Source of the DNA: CAYRKQ01 sp964424985
Lineage (GTDB): Bacteria; Patescibacteriota; Saccharimonadia; Saccharimonadales; UBA7683
Direction: 5' to 3'
Assembly: GCA_964424985.1 (NCBI GenBank)
Contig: CAYRKQ010000017.1
Coordinates: 1 to 17,845 of the forward strand
Length of the DNA stretch: 17,845 bases
Below the pieces are notes generated by a model. The model was not told the DNA's origin. It worked only from the letters and a program-made list of their open reading frames with translations, and did not search any database. Positions 13,409-17,845 of this stretch are shown piece after piece (position 1 is the stretch's first letter; each line of letters opens with the position of its first letter). The position numbers and the translations under genes were made by a program.

Positions 13409-13528
13409 CAGTGTCATCCTCGGACTTGCCGTGCAGCGTCATCCCAGCGACCTGTGCGCCGAAGCTTTAGCGTAGGAGTAAGGCTGGGATCCAGTTATTT
13501 ACTAGATTCTCCGATCAAGTCGGAGAAT
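13409..13528. repeat. Cluster of GTCATCC-type palindromic repeats
   Basis: CAGTGTCATCC (13409-13419) and CAGCGTCATCC (13434-13444) are near-identical direct copies. ATCCCAGC (13441-13448) pairs with GCTGGGAT (13483-13490). ATTCTCCGA (13506-13514) and TCGGAGAAT (13520-13528) form a perfect 9-bp stem with a 5-nt loop. The cluster fills the gap between the convergent NUDIX and pyrH genes and may limit read-through. No T-tract is visible. Confidence 0.6.
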
Positions 13529-13561
13529 TACAAACCATGGTTTTGAGACTCAGACCTTAGT

Positions 13562-14266
13562 TTAGCTGACTTTTGTGCCGATTGAGTCGCCACTTAGGGC
13601 TTTGGCCAGCGAGCCATCTTCTTCAATGCTCAGCACAATCAGTGGCATTTTATGTTCCATGGCAAGACCAAGGGCGGCTTTATCCATCACTTTAATGTCG
13701 CCATTCTCAACCGCCTGCTGGTAACCTAGCGTATCGTACTTCTTGGCATCTTTATGAAGAGCTGGGTCAAGATTATAAATTCCATCCACCTTGGTCGTCT
13801 TAAGAACCACGTCGCAGCCAAGTTCAAGTGAAAGCGAGATAGCGGCTGTGTCGGTTGTAAGATAAGGCCGGCCAATACCGCCAGCCACAATCACCACGCG
13901 CCCACTTTGCAGATGCTTTTCAGCCAAACGGTGAGAGAATGGCTCCGCTACTTGCGTGGCAAAAATATTGCTTAGACATCGAGTAGAGATGTTATCTTCT
14001 TCAAAAATATCAGTCAGCGCCAGGGCGTTAATAAGCGTGCCGAGCATCCCCATGTGGTCGCCAGTCACACGCTTAATGCCAGAACCCGCAATTTGCGCGC
14101 CCCGTACAAAATTACCGCCGCCAACCATGATGACAATTTGCGTACCAGCCTCCACGGCCTCTTTCACTTCTTTCGCCAGCCAGTGTGCTCGCTTAGCATC
14201 AATGCCACTTTCAAATTCACCAGAGAGCTGTTCGCCCGAAATTTTAAGTAAAACTCGTTTATACAT
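13562..14266 (-). CDS. pyrH: UMP kinase PyrH
   Basis: A 234-aa hexameric-type UMP kinase of the amino-acid-kinase fold. It phosphorylates UMP to UDP with ATP, the entry to pyrimidine nucleoside di- and triphosphates. Motifs: LLKISGE (6-12), GGGNFVRG (49-56), GDHMGMLGT (69-77), GGIGRPYLTTDTAA (129-142), where most families have GTGNPFFTTDTAA, and KTTKVDGIYNLDP (156-168). The length is normal. The start is set at the ATG 14266, six codons inside the longer GTG-initiated frame, because TGG plus TACACT lies 8 nt before it. A CMP-kinase-like gene is divergent, so two pyrimidine nucleotide kinases sit head to head. Confidence 0.96.
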   Translation of the reverse strand: MYKRVLLKISGEQLSGEFESGIDAKRAHWLAKEVKEAVEAGTQIVIMVGGGNFVRGAQIAGSGIKRVTGDHMGMLGTLINALALTDIFEEDNISTRCLSNIFATQVAEPFSHRLAEKHLQSGRVVIVAGGIGRPYLTTDTAAISLSLELGCDVVLKTTKVDGIYNLDPALHKDAKKYDTLGYQQAVENGDIKVMDKAALGLAMEHKMPLIVLSIEEDGSLAKALSGDSIGTKVS

Positions 14267-14274
14267 CAGATGAA

Positions 14275-14283
14275 AGTGTACCA
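14275..14283 (-). promoter_or_regulatory. Extended -10 of pyrH
   Basis: On the minus strand TGG plus TACACT (hexamer 14275-14280) ends 8 nt before the ATG at 14266. A leaderless transcript is predicted. Confidence 0.5.
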
Positions 14284-14362
14284 CAAATTACCAAAAATTC
14301 GATACATCTAGGTGCTTATGATTTGATAAAATTGTTTAACATGGTATTGTATTCTCAATTAA

Positions 14363-14369
14363 AAGGGAT
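14363..14369 (+). promoter_or_regulatory. Shine-Dalgarno of the CMP-kinase-like gene
   Basis: AAGGGAT lies about 8 nt before the ATG at 14378. Possible -10 boxes upstream include TAAAAT (14327-14332), giving a leader of roughly 40 nt. Confidence 0.45.
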
Positions 14370-14377
14370 GTATCTAT

Positions 14378-15348
14378 ATGAGCGCATTGAGTGAAGTTGA
14401 ACATAAATTATGGGTCGTTGAAAGTAACGGTAACCCACGAAGTGGAAAAGGCACGATAACAGGAGCCTTGGCAGATTCATTCCCAGGCGCAGCTCAAGAT
14501 GAAACTGGCGCCGACTATCGTGCTGTCACATTCGGTCTACTTAGCGATGAAATTATTGATGCGCAAATGCCAGAGGATACAATAGCTGCCGAGCTAGCCG
14601 ATGTCGGGCTATCGAAAGTCGCCAGCTACGCGGCGCAACGACACGAAATTGTAGCCGAGCACGGTAATGACGTGCTTTACCGAGAAAATGTTAATACCGT
14701 CGTTGGTCTTGTTGCTCCGCTTGAAATCGTCCGAAATGCCGTAAAAGATGGTTTTGCTAAGCGTGTTCAAAGAAAAGCAGAGGATCCCAACACACACTTC
14801 TTATTTGTTGATGGCCGTAATTTAACACCAGTGATTGAGCGTGTACAAGGTGCTGATCTACTCTTAAGGCTATTCATTGACTGTCACCCTTTTGCCGCAG
14901 CTAAGCGCGAGGCCCTGCGTGACGGAATCGATTTGTCTAATCCTGCGAATGAAACGTGGTTTAAAAAAACGTTGGCAAATATTCAAGCAAGAAAAGATCA
15001 AGATGAAACTCGAAAAAAGACCCCGTAAAAGTTGATGATGATCGTATTGATTACTGGCATAACAATAAAATCAGCGAAGAAACGGCGGAACTACTAGCCC
15101 GTCATCTTCTGATTCCATTTTCGCAAGCAGCGGCAATGCTTACCAGCGGCAAAGGGGACTTTCGCAAAGGCGGCAGGCATGGAGCTGGGGCGAAAGCGTT
15201 TGCCGAAAAACGCCAAGTATATTTCGATACAACTGAAATCGGTAAAACAGCCATGATCGCACATGCTAAAACTATGGTGGAGGAGGCACTAGCTCAACAA
15301 AGTGGCAACTATAACTCCGTCACTGATCTGTTTGTAAAGCCTGCATAA
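14378..15348 (+). CDS. cmk: CMP-kinase-like protein, interrupted by a -1 frameshift
   Basis: Frame 0 gives 216 aa and stops at TAA 15026-15028. It contains the P-loop GNPRSGKGT (18-26), FVDGRNL (143-149), LLLRLFI and NIQARKDQDETRKK (201-214), which match the DGRD and R-A-R-D-x-x-D-x-x-R motifs of cytidylate kinase. The fold continues in the -1 frame from 15019 to 15348 (about 109 aa), starting VKVDDDRIDYW and including VYFDTTEIGKTA then HAKTMVEEAL, the expected C-terminal strand and helix. The full product would be about 323 aa, larger than typical Cmk, with roughly 50 extra residues before the last helix. The shift falls on A AAA AAG (15013-15019). It may be a programmed frameshift, a homopolymer error or a real mutation. 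The reaction would be CMP or dCMP to the diphosphate. The family call is fairly firm. Confidence 0.78.
15013..15019 (+). promoter_or_regulatory. Candidate -1 slippery heptamer A AAA AAG
   Basis: Read in frame 0 the codons are CGA AAA AAG ACC CCG TAA, so A AAA AAG has the X XXY YYZ register of the dnaX site. The frame-0 stop follows two codons later. No strong upstream Shine-Dalgarno-like stimulator or downstream hairpin was found by eye. Confidence 0.4.
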
Positions 15349-15363
15349 TAAAACGGCTTACGT

Positions 15364-15369
15364 TATACT
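15364..15369 (+). promoter_or_regulatory. -10 box of the xth operon
   Basis: TATACT ends 7 nt before the ATG at 15377. The -35 is unclear. A leaderless start is predicted. Confidence 0.5.
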
Positions 15370-15376
15370 TGGGTGT

Positions 15377-16171
15377 ATGAAGATCTACTCGTGGAATATC
15401 AATGGGATGCGGGCGGTGGTGCGAAAAGGGGAGTTGCAGAAGTTTATTGCTAAGCATCAGCCAGATATTGTCTGCTTTCAAGAAACCAAAGCAGAGCAAG
15501 GACAGGCTGAAATTGACTTCCCGCAGTATGAGGAATACTGGAACTCCTCTCGCACCAAAAAGGGTTATTCTGGCACCGCCATTTTTACCAAAATAAAACC
15601 CATTGCCATCATTAACGACATCCCCGCCGCTATCGCCAAGAAACATGGCTTAGTTGCTGACATCTACGGCCACAGCAATGACGAAGGGCGAGTAATTGCT
15701 GCTGAGTTTGATGATTTTTACGTGGTCACCGCCTACACCCCCAATGCCAAAGACAGTCTGGAGCGGCTGCCGTTAAGACAGCAGTTCGACGCCGCCATGA
15801 CAGCCTACTGCGCTCAGCTGCAAAAGAAGAAGCCGGTTATCTACTGTGGCGACATGAACGTGGCTCACACTGAAGATGATCTTGCCAACCCCAAGCCAAA
15901 CAAAGGTAAAAAAGGCTTCACACTTGAAGAACGAACCGGCTTTGACAACTGGCTGGCGACAGGCTTTGTTGACACGTTTAGGATGTTTACCGAAGGCAAC
16001 GGCCACTACACGTGGTGGAGCCACTTTGCCAACTCTCGCGCCCGAAATGTCGGCTGGCGCATAGATTACTTCTTAGTCTCACAAACACTGAAAGATAAGG
16101 TGAGATCAGCCAAAATCCACGCCAACCAGCTCGGCTCCGACCACTGTCCAATAAGTATAGAGCTATTATGA
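15377..16171 (+). CDS. xth: Exodeoxyribonuclease III / AP endonuclease
   Basis: A 264-aa Mg2+-dependent exonuclease III of the endonuclease/exonuclease/phosphatase fold. It cuts DNA at abasic sites and removes 3' blocks during base-excision repair. Motifs: SWNINGMRAV (5-14, Asn7), CFQETKA (33-39, metal ligand Glu36), TAYTPN (118-123), YCGDMNVAH (156-164, Asp159 and Asn161), GWRIDYF (226-232), and GSDHCPI (253-259, Asp255-His256 pair). The length is normal. It is the first gene of an operon: its stop overlaps the next start as ATGA (16168-16171). Confidence 0.96.
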   Translation: MKIYSWNINGMRAVVRKGELQKFIAKHQPDIVCFQETKAEQGQAEIDFPQYEEYWNSSRTKKGYSGTAIFTKIKPIAIINDIPAAIAKKHGLVADIYGHSNDEGRVIAAEFDDFYVVTAYTPNAKDSLERLPLRQQFDAAMTAYCAQLQKKKPVIYCGDMNVAHTEDDLANPKPNKGKKGFTLEERTGFDNWLATGFVDTFRMFTEGNGHYTWWSHFANSRARNVGWRIDYFLVSQTLKDKVRSAKIHANQLGSDHCPISIELL

Positions 16172-16887
16172 AAAAGTTTGCGGTGTTTGATATTGATGGA
16201 ACGCTGATTCGGTGGCAGCTTTATCATGCCGTCGTAGATAAGTTAGCCAAGCAAGGGCTATTAGAGGCTGATTCGCATGAGCAAATTCATCAATCGAGAA
16301 TGAGGTGGAAAAATCGTGAGTCAAATTATAATTTTCGCGACTACGAAATAGAGCTTATTACACAATTCGAAAAATCGATTCAAAAATTAAATCCGGTAGA
16401 TTTCGATACAGCCGTCGAGGAGGTGATTACCGAATACAGAGATCAAACCTACACCTACACTAAAAAGTTAATGCGCTCTCTTAAGCCCAGAGGATACGTG
16501 CTGCTAGCAATCTCCGGCTCTCAACAAGAGCTGGTAGAAAAAATAGCTGACTACTATGGATTCGACGCCTGTCTTGGCACAACATATCAAAAACGCTCTG
16601 AAAACTACACGGGCGAAAAAGACTTCCCAGGGGCAGATAAAAAATCAGCTCTCAAAAAACTCATAAAACAGTTCGATCTCGATCTACATGATAGCTACGC
16701 CGTGGGGGATAGCAAAAGCGACGCCGCGATGTTAGAGCTGGTAGAAAACCCCATAGCTTTTAACCCAGATGAGGATCTCTATGAAATTGCCGTTCAAAAC
16801 CACTGGCCAATGGTGATTGAGCGCAAAAACATGATCTATAGATTAGAATATAAGAATGGATCATACATACTGGCAACGACAAACTGA
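16168..16887 (+). CDS. HAD-IB family phosphatase (SerB-like)
   Basis: A 239-aa haloacid-dehalogenase phosphatase. Motif I is DIDGT (8-12) with nucleophile Asp8 and acid/base Asp10. Motif II is Ser116 in AISGSQQE. Motif III is Lys158 or Lys159. Motif IV is GDSKSD (180-185). A helical cap (about 17-100) of the SerB/COG0560 type separates motifs I and II. It removes phosphate from a small metabolite; phosphoserine is possible but not shown. It is translationally coupled to xth by a 4-nt overlap, and the next gene starts 32 nt before its stop. Confidence 0.88.
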   Translation: MKKFAVFDIDGTLIRWQLYHAVVDKLAKQGLLEADSHEQIHQSRMRWKNRESNYNFRDYEIELITQFEKSIQKLNPVDFDTAVEEVITEYRDQTYTYTKKLMRSLKPRGYVLLAISGSQQELVEKIADYYGFDACLGTTYQKRSENYTGEKDFPGADKKSALKKLIKQFDLDLHDSYAVGDSKSDAAMLELVENPIAFNPDEDLYEIAVQNHWPMVIERKNMIYRLEYKNGSYILATTN

Positions 16888-17668
16888 GAAACCGCTCTTC
16901 GCTGAACTAGAGTGGAACAAGCCTGAGCGGCGCGACCAAGCGGGGAGGCTACTGATTGTCGGCGGGTACTTACATAACCTAAACGCGCCGGCTAAAGCCT
17001 ATCAATATGTTCAGGAGCAGGGGATTGGCAGCGTCAAAGTTGCCTTGCCGAGTAAAACCAAAGCACTCCTTGGGAAATCTCTTCCGGCAGCCGTCTTTTT
17101 ACCAAGCACCAGCAGTGGCGAGCTAGCGCGCGAAGGGCTAGATGAGCTTATGGAATATGCCAGTTGGGCTGATACGCTCCTGTTGCCAGGCGACATGGGC
17201 CGCAACTCGCAGACCACTTTATTACTCAGCGATCTACTCACACACACCACCCAGCAGGCAATTGTAACGCGTGATGCAGTCGATGTATTGCAAAACACAC
17301 CGCAGTTATTAACCGACCGTGAGCACACCACGCTCGTCGTAAGTTTTGCTCAGCTCCAAAAACTCATGCAGCATCTCAACATTTCGCAAGCACTGACCTT
17401 TAACATGGATCTGGTAAAGCTCGTAGCCTTCTTGCACAACTTCACCAGCGATCACCCCTGCGCCATTGTCACCTCCCATCAAGGCAAGCTACTCGTTGCG
17501 GCAAAGGGTCAAGTCAGCACCACAAACGCAAGCCAAGACCTTTCTCAAACTCAGGATAATCCGCTACAGTGGCGCACCAAAGCCGCCTCAATTGCCGCCT
17601 GCTACCAAACCTGGAACCCCAGCAACCCCTTTGAGCCTCTCACTCATTCGACATACTTGCTAAAATAG
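16856..17668 (+). CDS. Degenerate NAD(P)HX-dehydratase-like (ribokinase fold) protein
   Basis: A 270-aa protein that resembles the C-terminal domain of NNRD/YjeF, which repairs hydrated NAD(P)H. Matching segments: GRLLIVGGYLHNLNAPAKA (30-48), ADTLLLPGDMGRNSQ (105-119, like DALVIGPGLGR), QAIVTRDAVDVL (134-145, like the DADAL motif) and TTLVVSFAQLQKL (158-170, like the LTPHPGE region). The expected GTGD anion-hole/catalytic Asp motif is absent; the C-terminus instead reads AASIAACYQTWNPSNP. It may be inactive or have a new role. It overlaps the HAD gene by 32 nt and is third in the operon. The assignment is moderate. Confidence 0.6.
   Translation: MDHTYWQRQTEKPLFAELEWNKPERRDQAGRLLIVGGYLHNLNAPAKAYQYVQEQGIGSVKVALPSKTKALLGKSLPAAVFLPSTSSGELAREGLDELMEYASWADTLLLPGDMGRNSQTTLLLSDLLTHTTQQAIVTRDAVDVLQNTPQLLTDREHTTLVVSFAQLQKLMQHLNISQALTFNMDLVKLVAFLHNFTSDHPCAIVTSHQGKLLVAAKGQVSTTNASQDLSQTQDNPLQWRTKAASIAACYQTWNPSNPFEPLTHSTYLLK
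17658..17666 (+). promoter_or_regulatory. Extended -10 of msrA
   Basis: TGC plus TAAAAT (17661-17666) ends 6 nt before the ATG at 17673. It predicts transcription starting at the initiation codon. Confidence 0.5.
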
Positions 17669-17672
17669 ATGT

Positions 17673-17825
17673 ATGGCTGAAGTTATTGTACTTGGCGGGG
17701 GATGCTTTTGGTGCTTAGATGCGCTGTATCGGCGCGTCAAAGGCGTACAAACAGTCACAAGCGGCTATGCAGGCGGCACTACGGAACGTCCCAGTCAGAC
17801 ACCACCGGCTCCACCGGTGGCTTGA
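17673..17825 (+). CDS. msrA: Peptide methionine sulfoxide reductase MsrA, N-terminal part only
   Basis: The first about 41 residues are typical MsrA: MAEVIVLGGGCFWCLDAL, with catalytic Cys11 in GCFWC, then VKGVQTVTSGYAGGTTERPS. MsrA reduces methionine-S-sulfoxide in proteins. Family members then continue through Y-x-x-V-C-x-G-x-T-G-H, but here the frame reads QTPPAPPVA and stops at TGA 17823-17825, after 50 aa instead of about 160-200. The switch falls near 17795, where a 7-bp hairpin (17802-17820) follows. It may be a true truncation or an assembly artefact at a contig end. Confidence 0.8.
   Translation: MAEVIVLGGGCFWCLDALYRRVKGVQTVTSGYAGGTTERPSQTPPAPPVA
17802..17820. repeat. Hairpin at the right edge
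   Basis: CCACCGG, a 5-nt loop, then CCGGTGG. It lies where the MsrA reading stops matching its family. Confidence 0.6.
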
Positions 17826-17845
17826 TGAGTAGGGTCGCCTAAAAG

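Noticed and set aside
13409..13528. CRISPR array
   Set aside because: Only two short, imperfect copies with uneven spacing, and no cas genes. Palindromic intergenic repeats explain it better.
1..17845. Recoded TGA (code 25 or 4)
   Set aside because: TGA ends several genes cleanly (for example 8476 and 16887) and does not occur inside the conserved domains.
1..17845. tRNA, rRNA or tmRNA genes
   Set aside because: No cloverleaf with a GTTCGA-type T loop and acceptor pairing, and no rRNA motif, was found by eye. The gaps are mostly too small.

Overview
The window looks like an accessory-rich stretch of a small-genome, Gram-positive-type bacterium. My best guess is a Candidate Phyla Radiation member, most likely Saccharibacteria (TM7). 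This rests on the form of SmpB, a moderate GC content, very tight gene packing, a membrane-anchored glycosidase beside a MgtA-like GT4 glycosyltransferase, several orphan winged-helix proteins, and no recoded TGA codons. It is an inference: there is no rRNA or other firm marker, and I see no tRNA, CRISPR array or insertion sequence.

Layout. 1-147 holds remnants of a GTCATCC-type inverted repeat. 181-1484 holds a short orphan protein, a GNAT acetyltransferase and a P-loop kinase. 1485-1828 has no intact gene but holds a perfect 28-bp palindrome, a gene remnant and a MITE-like element bracketed by 9-bp direct repeats. 1829-3369 holds a membrane-anchored thermonuclease and, convergently, an orphan protein with two probable winged helices. 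3424-6818 is an envelope-glycan block: a GT4 glycosyltransferase, then divergently two tandem TIM-barrel glycosidase-like genes with nearly identical 3' ends. 6980-10228 is an SF2 helicase followed by a large coiled-coil/winged-helix protein. 10317-11857 (minus) is an alpha/beta hydrolase plus GT2 glycosyltransferase operon. 11998-13388 holds smpB, a coiled-coil protein and a NUDIX hydrolase. 13562-15348 holds pyrH and, divergently, a CMP-kinase-like gene split by a -1 frameshift at the heptamer A AAA AAG. 15377-17668 is an overlapping operon of exonuclease III, a HAD phosphatase and a degenerate NNRD-like protein. The window ends in a truncated msrA.

The most consistent signal is regulatory. 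About a dozen genes have a good -10 hexamer ending only 6-10 nt before the start codon, which predicts leaderless mRNAs. Genes without such a promoter (12557, 12879, 14378) carry Shine-Dalgarno sequences or overlap the gene upstream. The other notable points are the cmk frameshift, the two palindromic elements flanked by 9-bp repeats, the 61/62-bp identity between the otherwise diverged glycosidase genes, and the uncharacterised helicase plus winged-helix pair.
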